Below are positions 1-11,159 of a stretch of DNA of 64,000 bases, piece after piece. Source of the DNA: Sarcophilus harrisii (Eukaryota; Chordata; Mammalia; Dasyuromorphia; Dasyuridae); assembly GCF_902635505.1 (NCBI RefSeq), contig NC_045430.1, positions 28,043,564 through 28,107,563 of the forward strand, in the 5' to 3' direction. Position 1 is the stretch's first letter. Every line of letters starts with the position of its first letter. Below the pieces are notes generated by a model. That model did no database searches. It saw only the letters and a program-made list of their open reading frames with translations, and was not told the DNA's origin. A program made the position numbers and the translations under genes.

Positions 1-120
1 GTGATCATTAATGAATCAGTAAATCAAAAGCATTTATTAAGTACCTACTATGTACCAGGAATCATTCCAAGAAATGGGGATAAAAAGGAAAAAAAAATGA
101 AAGTCTTTGTCATCAAGGAT
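1..120 (-). repeat. L2 LINE 3' end fragment
   Basis: The run AAGCATTTATTAAGTACCTA followed by CTATGTACCAGGAATC is the reverse of the L2 tail (GGCACATAGTAGGTGCTTAATAAATG). It is cut off by about 110, where the ATACAAAG-like part ends. Confidence 0.75.
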
Positions 121-231
121 CATGGGAATCAACCTTTCTGAACCTTAGTTTCCTCAAATGGAGACAATAACAAGTATACTTGGGGACAATAACAGCTGTT
201 GTATCCATCCCAGCTTGTGCAAAAGCCATCC

Positions 232-340
232 TGGTGAGATGGGTAGACAGCTGGAGTTAGATCCAAGAAAATCTGAATTTTAGACTGGTCTTAGACACAT
301 ACTGCCTGGGTGACATCATTAAAATTATTTAACTTTTTGA
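232..340 (+). repeat. Degraded tRNA-derived SINE
   Basis: The stretch from GACAGCTGGAGTTAGATCC to the TGACATCATTAAAATTATTT region follows the layout 'gagttcaaatctggcctcagacacttactggctgtgtgac' of marsupial SINEs, but with many changes. Confidence 0.45.
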
Positions 341-349
341 TAATCTAGG

Positions 350-742
350 CAATACTTTACTGGACTTCTTAACTATTTTTGAATCGTAGACTCCCTTTTG
401 CTTAGTAGGTAGGTCTATGGACCCCCTCAGTAATACTGTTTTGAAATACATAAAATAAAATATAGAATTACAAAGAATGCAAATTTCATTGAAATATGAT
501 TATGAAAATATTTTAGATACATTTATTAAAACCATTGTCATGTGCACAGCAGAACATAAGAGAAGATTCAAAATGTGTAACAATAAATTTCCATTTCAAG
601 AAAGATTTTATAATAGAACACATTGTCTTCAAAACTGTTCTTTACTTCCTTGTAGATTTTCTTTTGTTCTCTGCTGTGTATTTTGTACTTTATTCATCTT
701 TTCTCCTTTTCTCTCCTCTTCCTCCTAGGAGACTACATTCAG

Positions 743-786
<44 letters not shown>

Positions 787-1087
787 GGATAGATGTACCA
801 TACACATATATACATTCATATATATCTCTGTAAGATTTGTGCTATAATTATTTGTCCCTTGTTTTCTTAAAGGTAGATAACATCATCCTTCTTAGATCCA
901 ACTCTTTCTATATTTTTCTAACTTGCCCAACTCATCATTTCCCATGCAAAAGAATTATTCCAATCTTATGCTATCTACTTGTTTTAAAAAGTCTAAAGCA
1001 ATATTAATCTGGCTGACTTACAATGTAGTTTCCCTATTTTGATGAAATTATTTTTAAAAGTGCACGAACCCCAGGTTAAGAATCCTG
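350..1087 (+). mobile_element. hAT-Charlie-like non-autonomous DNA transposon, interrupted
   Basis: The left part (GGTCTATGGACCCCCTCAGT, then AAATACATAAAATAAAATAT) and the far right part (GAACCCCAGGTTAAGAATCCTG) match an old mammalian element whose ends read CAGGGGTTCTTAACCTGGGG, a Charlie-type terminal motif. About 500 bp of AT-rich sequence and a CA repeat lie between the recognisable parts. Three more copies occur at 4600, 34925 and 59300. The family name is not certain. Confidence 0.5.
744..782 (+). repeat. (CA)n microsatellite
   Basis: There are about 19 uninterrupted CA units followed by a TA-rich tail to about 825. Such tracts are usually length-polymorphic. Confidence 0.97.
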
Positions 1088-1099
1088 AAAGACAGGAAG

Positions 1100-1255
1100 T
1101 TTTGGAGAAGATGCTAATTTGCATTGGTAGAAGCATTTTCCTCCTCTAGCAAATCACAGGTCCTGTCCCTATGCCTATTGATCCCACTGGGCTCATGTGA
1201 GAAGCTCAAATGAGATAACATACATAAAGGGATTTGCAACTATTAATGTTCTCCA
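1100..1255 (+). repeat. SINE 3' half (MIR/THER-type)
   Basis: Two recognisable pieces occur: GCATTGGTAGAAGCATTTTC...AAATCACAGGTCC, typical of one marsupial SINE body, and CAAATGAGATAACATACATAAAGGG, the 3' region of MIR/THER1. Confidence 0.5.
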
Positions 1256-1857
1256 TAAATGAGGGGATGGAGCTATTCTTAGAGCCTGACAACACAGTAT
1301 AATGTATTTGAATTTCCCATAAGTGTGCTAGAATTCCAGACCAAGGTACTTAAGGCAGGGAATTAGCCTCAGCCAAAATTTTTTCATGCAGACACTGAAG
1401 AACTGTGATCTAAACATTGGGGGAAGAGAGCATGGTAAAAGGGTGGCTGGGTAGCTGAGTTTTTGTCTTTCAGTTGTCACCTCATTTTTTTTATTGCAAC
1501 TGCTCTGAAATTTCAGAGAGAGCAATAACCTTAGGCAATCAGGCCATATTTAGTGATCACTTACCATGCACCCAGTCCTACCTGGCCAGTTAGGGATTTA
1601 TATTTGCAATGATTTTTACCTTCGCATCCTTTAAGCTGCATCCCAGAATATATGTGTATGTTTTATGTATGAATGTATATGTGTACATAATATATGCAAA
1701 ATATTAAATATGTACCATTATAACATGTATGCATATACTCACATTCTTCATAAAGTATACATACTTATATACATTCACACATGTATCTATATAAACATAC
1801 ATACACTATGTCCATAATTAGGCATGTGTTATATATGTATATGGATGTGCATACAAA

Positions 1858-2067
1858 CATATTATTATTCTCCATTCTCAAAGAGGACCAAGGATGTGAT
1901 ATTGGGTTCAAAGTACAGTGTGTCTGACTATGACTGATCAGACCAATAGGAGTTTGGAAGGATCCACCATAGGCTGGACACATGTGAACATTTGGAGTGG
2001 AGATAACTCTGAATTTGCACCTCTCATTTTTTTTTTTTTTTGAGCTACCGTAACTGCCTTGCTGAGA

Positions 2068-2070
<3 letters not shown>
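1858..2070 (+). repeat. Marsupial interspersed repeat (TCTCAAAGAGGACCAA type)
   Basis: The segment begins CATTCTCAAAGAGGACCAA and continues through CTGATCAGACCAATAGGAG and GTGGAGATAACTCTGAATTT. I recognise this as a repeat common in marsupial genomes, probably RTE-dependent, but cannot name the subfamily. It ends in a T run and is followed directly by a CA tract. Confidence 0.6.

Positions 2071-2071
<1 letters not shown>

Positions 2072-2116
<45 letters not shown>
2072..2116 (+). repeat. (CA)n microsatellite
   Basis: About 22 CA units sit directly at the end of the preceding interspersed repeat and probably grew from its tail. Confidence 0.97.
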
Positions 2117-2122
<6 letters not shown>

Positions 2123-2246
2123 TCCCATCAGGCACATTGAGCCATAGAATCCTAATTGAGCCAATATATTCATGATAAATGTATTAATTGTTCTGAGTTA
2201 CTATGAGCATGAACCATTGTTTGGACTTTAGCAGCAAGAGTCAGTG

Positions 2247-2575
2247 ACCTTCTCCAGTTCACAATTTTCTCATCTATAAAATGGAGATACAAATACCACA
2301 CAGTGTGGCAATGAGGACCAAATTAGAGATGGCATTTTTGGAAGATCAATGCTGTATGGCATACAATGTTAGATATGGGAACTAGGATCACCTTAGTACA
2401 AATTTCTCCTTAGATACTTAGTAGTTAGGTAAACTGGGGCAAAAAGTGGTCTCTCCGAGCCTCTGTTTCCTCATATATAAAATGGGGATAAGAGAAAACC
2501 TTATTTATAGGAATGTTGTGAAGATCAGAGAAGATAATATATAAATATTTTGCAAACCATGAAGTTCGAGACATG
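2247..2575 (+). repeat. Two MIR/THER1 SINE copies in tandem
   Basis: A first copy shows CATCTATAAAATGGAGATAC. A second shows CTCATATATAAAATGGGGAT, GTTGTGAAGATCAGAGAAGA and TTTGCAAACCATGAAG, which is the standard order of MIR 5' to 3'. Confidence 0.7.
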
Positions 2576-2616
2576 AATTGTTAACGAAGTAGAAATAACA
2601 TCTCTACCCATCAGTG

Positions 2617-3060
2617 AGGAATGAATATATTATAAGAAATGAATGTATGGTGTCAAAGATAGGAATTCAAAGAATTTAGAGAAACATGGGAAGACTTACA
2701 TGAACTGATGCAGAGTGAAGTAAGCAAAACAGAAAAACAATATACCTAGTAATACCAATGCAAACAGAAAAACAACAAGAAACCATAAACAAATGCCCTA
2801 TAATTAAATTACAAAACTTGTCTCTGAAGATGTGTTGAGAAAATGTATCTCTTTCTCTTCTTTGCACAAGTGGAGGGACTGTCAGTACTGAACATTGTAT
2901 ATTCTGTTAGATACCACTGATGTATTGTTGTGTTTTTTTTTTTTTTTTCTGAACTGCTTTTTTCCTCTTATCATTTGTTTAAAGGTACGGCTCATTGAAA
3001 AGGAGAAGGAAAAGGATATTATCCTAAAGAAGGTCATGTAGTTAGTCATCAGTGAATAAG
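2617..3060 (+). mobile_element. L1 LINE 3' UTR (marsupial)
   Basis: The segment carries TATAAGAAATGAAT, then GGGAAGACTTACATGAACTG and GATGCAGAGTGAAGTAAGCA, the conserved marsupial L1 3' UTR. A T-rich stretch at 2934-2949 follows the usual position. No ORF2 remains. It lies tail-to-tail with the next L1. Confidence 0.75.
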
Positions 3061-3089
3061 TATTTTACTAGCCATTGGGAACAGAGAGA

Positions 3090-4005
3090 TAAAATTAAAT
3101 AATTATGTTTTAAAATAAAGGTTTTCTCAATTATCAAGTATTTCTTTATTTTTATCTTCCACCTCCCTCCAACACACTGAATAACCATAAACAAATAATC
3201 ATAGCCAAGCAAAATGAATTCCCATATTGGGCATGTCTAGAAGTATTTGTTTCATCTGATGTTCAGGAGATAACTTTCCTTATCATCAATCGGAATCACA
3301 GTTGGTCATTGTGTTGATGAGAGTTTTTAAATAAATCAAAGTCATTTGTCTTTACAATGAACACAGTTATTATATGTATTCTTCTCCTGGTTTTGTTCGC
3401 TCTGCATTAGTTGATTTAAATACTTCTTAGGTTTCCCTGAAACTATCTTTTCCATTATTTATTACATTAAAATAGCATTTTGTTAGATTCATATAATATA
3501 ATTTGTTTCACCACTGATAGACACCTCTTCATTTTTTATTTCTTTGCCACCACAAAAGAGGTGCCAGAAAAAATTTTGTATATATGGGAACTTCTCTTTC
3601 TTTGATCTCTTTAGAATATAATACAAGTTGGGATCATTGTCATTGAAAGATATGCACAGTTTAGTAACTTTGGGGGCATACTTCCAAATTTCCAGAATAA
3701 TTGAACCAGTTAAAATTTCCTTTAGTAGAGCAGTGATGTCTATTTTCCTACGACCCCTCCAAAATTTGTCATTTTCCATATTTTTGTCAATTTTGCCATT
3801 CTGATGGATATAAGCTGGAATCTGAGTTACTTTACTTTGCATTTCTTTAATTATCAGGGATTTAGAGTATGCTTTCATATGGTTATAGAGACCTTTTATT
3901 TCTTGTTTTGAGAACTGACTCCATATCCTCTGACCTGAAGAAATACATTTCTAAAAAATTTCCATGACTATAAAATATTGTGCTAAGTTTCAAATGGGAA
4001 TCCAG
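3090..4005 (-). mobile_element. L1 LINE 3' end, about 0.9 kb
   Basis: The reversed L1 3' region is read through AAGCAAAATGAATTCCCATA, TTCTTTGCCACCACAAAAGA, GATGGATATAAGCTGGAATC and CTTTGCATTTCTTTAATTAT. These are the counterparts of the end of ORF2 and the 3' UTR. The minus-strand frame at 3489-3878 is a chance frame inside it, not a gene. The element is 5'-truncated, as most L1 copies are. Confidence 0.8.
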
Positions 4006-4029
4006 AAAAGAGAGATGCAAGAGAACGAG

Positions 4030-4190
4030 AATTGGATTATAAACCTGAAGATTAGGTTCAAGACTTAACTCTGTGCCCCATTAGCTGTTTGACCTTGAGA
4101 AAGTGGTTCCAGTCTCTGGGCCTTGGTTTCTTTATCAGTAAAACAAGCATTAAATTAGGTGATCTTTCAGGTCTCATCTTAGTGTTGATG
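4030..4190 (+). repeat. SINE, MIR-like with L3-type tail
   Basis: GAGAATTGGATTATAAACCT, TGTTTGACCTTGAGAAAGTG, TTGGTTTCTTTATCAGTAAA and GATCTTTCAGGTCTCATC follow the order of an old MIR-related SINE. Confidence 0.5.
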
Positions 4191-4262
4191 TTCTGCCATG
4201 GTGATTCATGGAATCACTAAGGATTTTTTTAAGACGTGAAACTATCTTCAGGTTCAAAGGGT

Positions 4263-4271
4263 TGTGTGTGT

Positions 4272-4314
<43 letters not shown>
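4263..4314 (+). repeat. (TG)n microsatellite
   Basis: About 26 TG units with one TA interruption near the start. Confidence 0.97.
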
Positions 4315-4315
<1 letters not shown>

Positions 4316-4599
4316 TAAACCATAAGTACTTTACTGTTCTTTGCAGGGGCAGGAATGGAGAAAAGCAAAATACATTTTTATTTAAAATACATTTTCTTTG
4401 ATATCTTTTATTTTTATATCACCTTCATTTCCTAATCATCTCTCTCTGCCATTCCTAACAAAGAATCATCCTTTATGGTTAAGAATTTAAAAATAGGGGG
4501 TCAGGAAATTCAGAAACATTAACCAACAAATGAAAGATTTTTTTTTTTTCATTATCACAAGTCCATAAATGTGACATTTGTGAATTTTTGTGAAATACA

Positions 4600-4757
4600 T
4601 GATTGGATAAGTTTATTTCAGTATAATTGATTACTGTTGAGATCATATGCATTTTAATTTTATGTATTTAAAATATTATTTTGAGAAGGAAGCCATAGGT
4701 TTTACCAGACTGCCAAAGGGGTCTGCAACACAACAAAGGTTAAAAAAACTTTCATTA
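4600..4757 (-). mobile_element. hAT-Charlie-like non-autonomous DNA transposon fragment
   Basis: AATATTATTTTGAGAAGGAA, CCATAGGTTTTACCAGACTG and CCAAAGGGGTCTGCAACACA match, in reverse, the element seen at 350-1087. The copy ends close to the start of the following L1. Confidence 0.5.
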
Positions 4758-5205
4758 CATGTAATCTTGCATATCCATAGTTTCCCATCTCTTCAAAGAA
4801 GTAAGGGTAAGAGCCTTCCTTTCTTTATGGATAAACTTGATGATAATGTTGCAGCATTCTCTTTTAATTGTATTCTTATTTTCCCTTCAATTCCATTTCT
4901 GTAATCATGTGTATATGGTTTCCCTGATTGTTCTTACTTTACTTTGCATTGGTTCATATAAATCTTCCCGTTCTTCTCTGAATTTCCCATTTTTTGTTGT
5001 TTCTTATAGTACAGTAATATTCCATTCTCTTCAGGTACCACAATTTGTTTATCTTCTCCCCAGTAGATAAGCTTCAACTTTGTGTTTAGTCTTTTGCTAC
5101 CACAAAAAGTACTGTGATAAATATTTTGGTCTATATAGGATTTTCTTTTTGTCCGTGACATACTTGGGAAATAAATCTAGCAGGTAAAATACATTTTCAT
5201 AGTAA
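4758..5205 (-). mobile_element. L1 LINE 3' end fragment (second subfamily)
   Basis: GCATTGGTTCATATAAATCT, GTACAGTAATATTCCATTCT, TACCACAATTTGTTTATC and TGCTACCACAAAAAGTACTG are the reverse of an L1 3' UTR. The wording differs from the copy at 3090-4005, suggesting another subfamily. Confidence 0.75.
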
Positions 5206-5629
5206 TCTATATTACACTCTCAACAAAGAGAAAATGAGGTCATGTGTATGTCTCTATGAAGATGGATATCTATCCATGGCTGGTGGTATCCAACCCCAAT
5301 GATGGGAAACATACAGAGATAAATGTACACCTTGGGTCCATCTATTCACTCCCATGCATTTCTTGGTGACAGCCAATTTGTGTTAGCATCAGAAAATCAC
5401 AAACTGGAGCTCCCAAGTAAGAGTATCATCAATCTTCATTTTTCTGAGGTTCTAAGAGACAAGACAAATGCTTCTATGTCCTTCTGTGTCCTGGAATTTT
5501 AAGAATTACAGTCAGAGGGGAGGTGGGAGAGCACCAGAATGGACTGGTAGCCAGTGAATTTTTTAATTCATTTGAATGCATGGAATCTGTGATCAAAGAG
5601 AGCTACACCCTACTCTTCTGTCCTTATAT

Positions 5630-5800
5630 CTGGTCTCTACAAATTTCTATGAGTATTATTTTAGCAGAGTGGATGGAATCAAATCCTATGTTTAAGTTAC
5701 CTCTAACCCTAACCATGGCATCATTGGGCAAATCACATAATCTCTTGACACCTGAGTTTTCTTATCTGTTTAAAAAAAAAAAATAGGGAGAGGAAGAATA
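5630..5800 (+). repeat. Degraded MIR-like SINE
   Basis: ATTGGGCAAATCACATAATC and GAGTTTTCTTATCTGTTTAA, ending in an A run, match the central and 3' parts of MIR-type SINEs. Confidence 0.5.
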
Positions 5801-5929
5801 ATAGAGCCCATGGTGATGAATATGCACTCCTCAGGGTTATGGTCCATTATAGAAATATTTAAAGTCAGAGGGGATGGATTTGAATTCTGTCTTTACTATT
5901 TTACTATCTCTATAATCTGTTAAGTCGCA

Positions 5930-7057
5930 ACATTTTCTTTTTTCTCTATACTCTCCCTTGTGGAGCTCAGCAGCTCCCATAGGCTACTATGTCTATGTTG
6001 ATGACCCTCCCCTACCTATTTAGTCAGCCCTAGACTCTCTCTTGAACTCTATTTTCTCATCACCAGCTGTCTACAGATTTGAAATTTCAGATTGTAAGCA
6101 TCTCAAGATCAGCAGATCTACAGCAAGATTCATCATATCCTTCACTCACCCAAATCTAACTCCTTTCTTATCTCAAGACACTACTATCTTTCCCTTCACA
6201 CAAGTTTGCAACCTCAGTGTCATAATCAGTGATCCACATCTCATTTCCCAATCAGTTACAAGATTCTTTCCCCTTCCTTTATAAGATCTCTTAATTTTGT
6301 CTTCTTCTCTCCATTCACATAGATATCAACCTAGGCATACCACATCACCTCTCACCTAGACTTTTGCAATAGTCTCTCACCTAGTCTTTTTGCACTGACC
6401 TTTTGTTTTCCATTTCTTCACATCTATTAAAGCGATTTTCCTATAACATAGTTCCAACCATATCTCCCCGCCACTCCACTGCTCAATTCCAGTGGCTTTC
6501 TATCTCTTCTACAACAGCAACCCAATTCTTCTTTTTAGCTTTTAAAGCCATTCATGACCTGGTTCGAACCTTGATTTCCAAGTTCATTAGAGATTGCTTT
6601 ACCGCCTGAGCTCTGTCATCCAACCAAATTGGATTTCTGTTCCTCAAATATCACCCTCAAGCTTCTATATTCATATCTTTATATTGACCATTTCCCATGC
6701 CTAGAATATATCTCCTCCAAGTTTCAGCCTCATAAAGGCCCATTTTTCTTGAAGTCTTTTCTGATTCCCCCTTAAATGCTAGTACTCTTTCTCCCAAACT
6801 GCCTTGAATTGAATACCTTATATTTATTTATTTTGCAGCTATACCATATAGATCCACATACAGGCTATCCAAAAAGACAGTGCAATTAAACTAGTGCACT
6901 AAAACTTTTTGGACAATCTGTATGTCTTTATATCTTCCATCTGAAGAAAAACTCACTGGAAATAGGAATTCTTTCATCCTTTGCACTTGTATCTCCAACA
7001 CTTAACACATTATCTGGCACATAGCAGGCATTTAATAAATGCTTTTTGTTCGATCAT
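5930..7057 (+). mobile_element. L2 LINE, 1.1 kb of the 3' region, split by a MITE
   Basis: The segment runs through TCCCAATCAGTTACAAGATT, TTTTGCAATAGTCTCTCACC, TTTTAAAGCCATTCATGACC and CCCATGCCTAGAATATATCT, and ends CTGGCACATAGCAGGCATTT then AATAAATGC. This is the L2 3' region in full order. The open frames at 6042-6284 and 6403-6609 lie inside it and are not genes. The element is interrupted at 6861-6920 by a mariner-type MITE. Confidence 0.85.
6861..6920 (+). mobile_element. 60-bp mariner/Tc1-type MITE with TA target duplication
   Basis: The element begins CAGGCTATCCAAAAAG and ends CTTTTTGGACAATCTG; the two are inverted copies with two to three mismatches. It is flanked by TA on both sides (6859-6860 and 6921-6922), and the core (AGTGCAATT...AGTGCACT) is itself near-palindromic. 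This fits a mariner-mobilised hairpin MITE. It sits inside an L2, so it inserted after that L2. Confidence 0.85.
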
Positions 7058-7074
7058 TTGTTTGATCTACTTAA

Positions 7075-7347
7075 AATTCATCACGACCTGGCCCCAACCT
7101 AATTTTCTAGCCTTAAACATTGAACATTGACCAAAATTCAAGCAAATTGTCCTCCTTTCTATTTCTCACACATGATGCTCTTCATTAGTACTGACTGTTC
7201 TGCATGCCTGGAAGGTGGTCTGTATCCTCATCTCTTCTTCCTAGGATGTTGAGTTTCTTACAATGCTCAGCTTAATTGTGGCTTAGTAAATGAAATGTTT
7301 ATTGATCCTGCCACCTTGCTAGTAGTACCTTTCTCTTGAAATTATCT

Positions 7348-7385
<38 letters not shown>

Positions 7386-7505
7386 TGTCATCTCCCTGGT
7401 TAAACTTCTTGAGGATAGGGATTATTTTTATTTGTCCCTAAGTTTCCTGTCACAGGTTCTTGCACATATTCCATAAAACCTACTTAATAAATAATTTGTT
7501 AATTG
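7075..7505 (+). mobile_element. L2 LINE 3' end, interrupted by (TA)n
   Basis: CATCACGACCTGGCCCCAAC starts the match. It resumes after the TA tract with CTTCTTGAGGATAGGGATTA and ends CCTACTTAATAAATAATTTG. Confidence 0.7.
7350..7382. repeat. (TA)n microsatellite
   Basis: About 16 perfect TA units occur inside an L2 copy, followed by GCATGTC. Confidence 0.95.
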
Positions 7506-7884
7506 GCAGATTGACCTTCTGGACTAATCTGTATAGAGGGTAAAGTACATGACTTCTAAGGCAACTTCCAATTATTTGATTTATCAATCTATTATTCGTT
7601 TATTTTATTATTTATTATATTTATTTATTATTCACCCTTTCATTTGTTTATGCACTGATTCATTTGTTTGTTTATTTGAGAAAGCATGATAACAGTAAAG
7701 AGGCAGTCAGCCTTGGAGTCAGACCTCAGTACAAGTCTTGAATATGTTCTATAATCCATTTCACACAGATATATATGTATGCATATATGTTCACATCTCA
7801 AAAGTGTATATATATTATATGTGTATGTATATACTTTAGAATACAAAATTCTCATTGCATTATTGTTAATATTATGTATAATAT

Positions 7885-8105
7885 TATTTGAGGCAGCATT
7901 ACATAGTGGAAAGACAGACAGCGTCAGAGAGACCTGACTCTTGCTGCTGATACAAACTCATTATGGGATCATGAATAAATCACTTAGTGCCTTAGTTGCC
8001 CAGACAATTCTTTAAGAATAAAGATTGCAGAAGAAATGCTGATCTGCAGGGGTAGAAGGAGTTTGCACACTGGGAATCTTCCACATTGATGAAATCAAAT
8101 ATCTG
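7885..8105 (+). repeat. Marsupial SINE (GGTAGAAGGAGTTT type)
   Basis: Starts GAGGCAGCATTACATAGTGG and passes GGATCATGAATAAATCACTT, AATAAAGATTGCAGAAGAAA and CTGATCTGCAGGGGTAGAAG, a well-known marsupial SINE body of the MIR/THER group. Confidence 0.65.
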
Positions 8106-9080
8106 GAACACATATATTTTTCATCTCCACTACATATTGTTTTTTTACTGGTCTCTACTTGGGCAATCATCCTCTCCATTTGAAAATTGAACTCCTGAAG
8201 CCACCATAGGTTCTAATAAACTGATTTTTACCTTATCTTGCTTGAATCTGCGCCTTCAAAGCACTTTCCAGACATTTCTAAGCCATCAGTACTCCTCTAA
8301 AACCATCATTTTAACTTTCTGCTTTCTAGCTCCCATTTATATGTTATCTTCCTCCATTAAATCATTTTCTTTTGACATGGTGCTTGACATTATGACATAA
8401 TGGATAGATATTCTAGGAAGCTGGTTTTGATCTCGATTCAGGTCTATGTTTTGTGAGGAGTCATTAGGAGGAATGAATTAAGATGCCTTTGACTGGCTTA
8501 ATGGAGAACCTAGTCTTTCTTGAAGAAAACCATTATTCTCCTGCTTACTCTGAATCAGTCCTTAGAATAATTTTGTCAGAAATCAGTTTGCCAATAAAAA
8601 CAAAGTGCCAAAACAATTCTTTGAACTTTTCCTCCTTCTGGAAAATGGAAAATTGGACTTTGTGATCTCTATGGTAGCATCTAGTTCCATAATTCTTTGA
8701 CTGTGAACAAGTTATCTAATGAGCTGATGTGTGTGGGGGAGGGGGGGGCTGCCTATGAGTTTTCTTTCTTCTCTTCATATCCCTTTGAGCCAGTGGATAC
8801 AGTAAAAGATTTGTTAGAAAACCAGTTAGTAGTTTCTTAAAATAAGTCCAGACTTGATGGATGTGGTAGGATGACAAAACATGGGATCTGATTTCATGTG
8901 GAAGTTGAGGCAGAGGGATGAACTCAAAAGTTAAGAAGGTAGTTGAATATATGGACAAGTGGTGCCATCCCAAATGGGCAAATCTGAAGAAAGGATAGCT
9001 TTGAGGAAAGTATAAATTCTTTTCTTTTGACATATTGTTTGAGAGTGTCAAATAGACCACTGAAATTGGACTTAGCAAGA
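8106..9080. other. Mostly single-copy AT-rich DNA with SINE scraps
   Basis: There is a SINE head at about 8385-8450 (GACATAATGGATAGATATTC) and a tail scrap near 8650-8700. Otherwise I see no gene. A short G-rich run lies at 8735-8750. Open frames at 8483, 8716 and 8924 have no recognisable similarity. Confidence 0.5.
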
Positions 9081-9204
9081 CCTATTTTGAGAATCTTAGG
9101 AAAGTCACTGAAAAATTCTCTGAACTTCAGTTTTTTCATTTTTAAATCAGGGATTGGGAATCTATTTCTAAATCCCCTTCCACCTCCAAATCTATGATCC
9201 TATA

Positions 9205-9205
<1 letters not shown>
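9081..9205 (+). repeat. MIR-related SINE with L3-type tail
   Basis: AAGTCACTGAAAAATTCTCT, CAGTTTTTTCATTTTTAAAT and the tail CCACCTCCAAATCTATGATC, the CR1/L3-like ending, are seen in order. Confidence 0.6.

Positions 9206-9206
<1 letters not shown>

Positions 9207-9238
<32 letters not shown>
9207..9238 (+). repeat. (GT)n microsatellite
   Basis: About 16 GT units sit at the 3' end of a SINE copy. Confidence 0.95.
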
Positions 9239-9239
9239 A

Positions 9240-10343
9240 TGCGTGCATGCTCATGTAAGACATCTTTTGCAAACTCCTTAAAAGAAGGTGACATAGCTTA
9301 TTTATAGTTATATTATTTTAAGTGCCCTAAAAGTAGGGGCTTTAGCTAACAACTCTTTGGTGAACTTATTCAAAAATACCTTTGTCCTTTTCTCCATACT
9401 TTATAAATTCAAATTCCCATGGCCTGTATCTCCCTTTGCTGAATAAAATCTAATTAATGATAAGGGGCTTAGCAGGACTTGGGAGAGAAATAGGTTTGGA
9501 TGGACTATGTTGCTTCTTCCCATCTTGCCTACCCATCCATGCTTGCATTCTTCACCATGCCCTCCAGATCATCAAGTGAGGTGTCAAGCTATATTTACTT
9601 ACTGAGATAATTCACTTTCCTTCTTCCCTTCCATTATTCTGTTCCATTGGCCAGAAATTTATATGCATTTTATGTAGGGATCAATTGGGATATGTATCAC
9701 TAGCTGATGGCACTGAAAAATAGCCCAGTGAGAGATACAGTCCCCTAGGCTGTCTTGAGATGTTAAACAACTTATGATGGAATTGGATGATAGAGTTTTG
9801 TCTAATGATCTTTAAAGCTCCAGTAATCAGTAAGGTAATTCAATATAAGCACCCACATATGAAAGGGAAAAGAATGAAATGCTAAAGCAAGCTTATGAGG
9901 ACCCAAGAGAGTGCTGCATGGGCTCACAGATTTAGAGCTGGTTTAAAAAAAAAAAAAAGTCAGGTCCAGGGAAGAAAGCTCCTTGATGAAAGGGGCTATT
10001 TTGTTTTTTGTCTTCCTGTTTCTGATGCCCTAAATGCTTATAGAATGTGAGTGCCAGAACTGTCTTTGAATTCCAAGGGACAAGAACATAAAACCAGAAG
10101 CCAAATCAGGATAACTTTGTAAATTACATGTTGAATGTAATTTAGGTATTGAAAAGTATAGCAAATTACATGATAGGGATCAATCATGTCTGAAAATGTT
10201 AAATGTCATTCTGTATCTTGAATCCATCAACATATCAAGATTTGAATTACTTTTCAGTTTTCACGAATTCCTTTTCAGACTTTATCCTCTCAAAGGAAGT
10301 CACCTATATCGAGATAAAGTTATTTTAAAAAGCAATATTGTAT
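9240..10343. other. Single-copy DNA, no feature recognised
   Basis: No gene, RNA or clear repeat is seen. A short A run at 9945-9957 lies inside ordinary AT-rich sequence. Confidence 0.5.
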
Positions 10344-10600
10344 TAAGGCAGCTATGTGGCACTTTGGATAGAGTATCAGGTGTGGAGGCAGGAACACTCA
10401 TCTATATGAATACAAATCTAGTCTCAGGCATTTCCTAGCTATGTAACCTTGGGCAAGTAACTTAACCCTGTTTGCCTCAGTTTCTTCATCTGTCAAATGA
10501 ACTGGAAAAGGAAATGGCAAGCCACTCCAAAATCTTTGCCAAGAAAACCTCAAATGTGGTCATAAAGAGCCAGACAAAAATAAAAAATTATTGAAAAAAG
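10344..10600 (+). repeat. MAR1/WALLSI-type CORE-SINE, near full length
   Basis: The tRNA-like head is GGCAGCTATGTGGCACTTTG, with ATGAATACAAATCTAGTC in the B-box position. Next come TAACTTAACCCTGTTTGCCT and CTGGAAAAGGAAATGGCAAG, and the 3' end is TTTGCCAAGAAAACCTCAAA. This marsupial-specific SINE is one of the best organism markers in the window. Confidence 0.88.
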
Positions 10601-10849
10601 TCATTAAATTAAAAAACAAAACAAAACAAAATAAAACAAGGACCTTTAAGTTAAGATTTCTGGCACCTATTTAAAAAAAATCTGAACTACCATTTGTTGG
10701 GAATGTTTTGGTGGAAATCTTTGCTTTGATACTAGTTGGACTAAAAAGATCCCTTCCGATTCTGATTTTCTGAGCATTAGTGATTTCACCTACCTGATTT
10801 AATTGCTGTTCCTCAGCTATAATATTTCATTTCCTAAGTACATATTATA

Positions 10850-11157
10850 ACCCATGCCTAGAATGCTCTCTTTCCCTTCCTCATGCCTTAGCAAAGGTTT
10901 AGTCCCTTGAAGAGTCACCCCAAATAATGTTTTCCCCACCAAATCTCCCTGTTGCTTTACTTCCATCCCACTCTTACTATTTACTTTGTATAATATCCTT
11001 TACTTATCTTGGAATATGTTGTCTCTCTTCCCTCCAGTAAAATGTACATTGAGCACAGCAACTAATTCATTTTTATCTATCTTTATATTCCAAGTACCTA
11101 ACACTGAATGATATATAATTGGCACTAAATAAATGTTTGCTGATTGACCTTATTGAT
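10850..11157 (+). mobile_element. L2 LINE 3' end
   Basis: CCCATGCCTAGAATGCTCTC opens the match and GGCACTAAATAAATGTTTGC then TGATTGACC closes it. Confidence 0.78.
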
Positions 11158-11159
11158 TG

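Noticed and set aside
1765-2135. Minus frames of 116 and 65 codons with C-V repeats
   Set aside because: They translate a CA microsatellite and a repeat.
3489-3878. 129-codon minus frame
   Set aside because: It lies inside a reversed L1 3' end and is not an ORF2 protein remnant in frame; no gene is implied.
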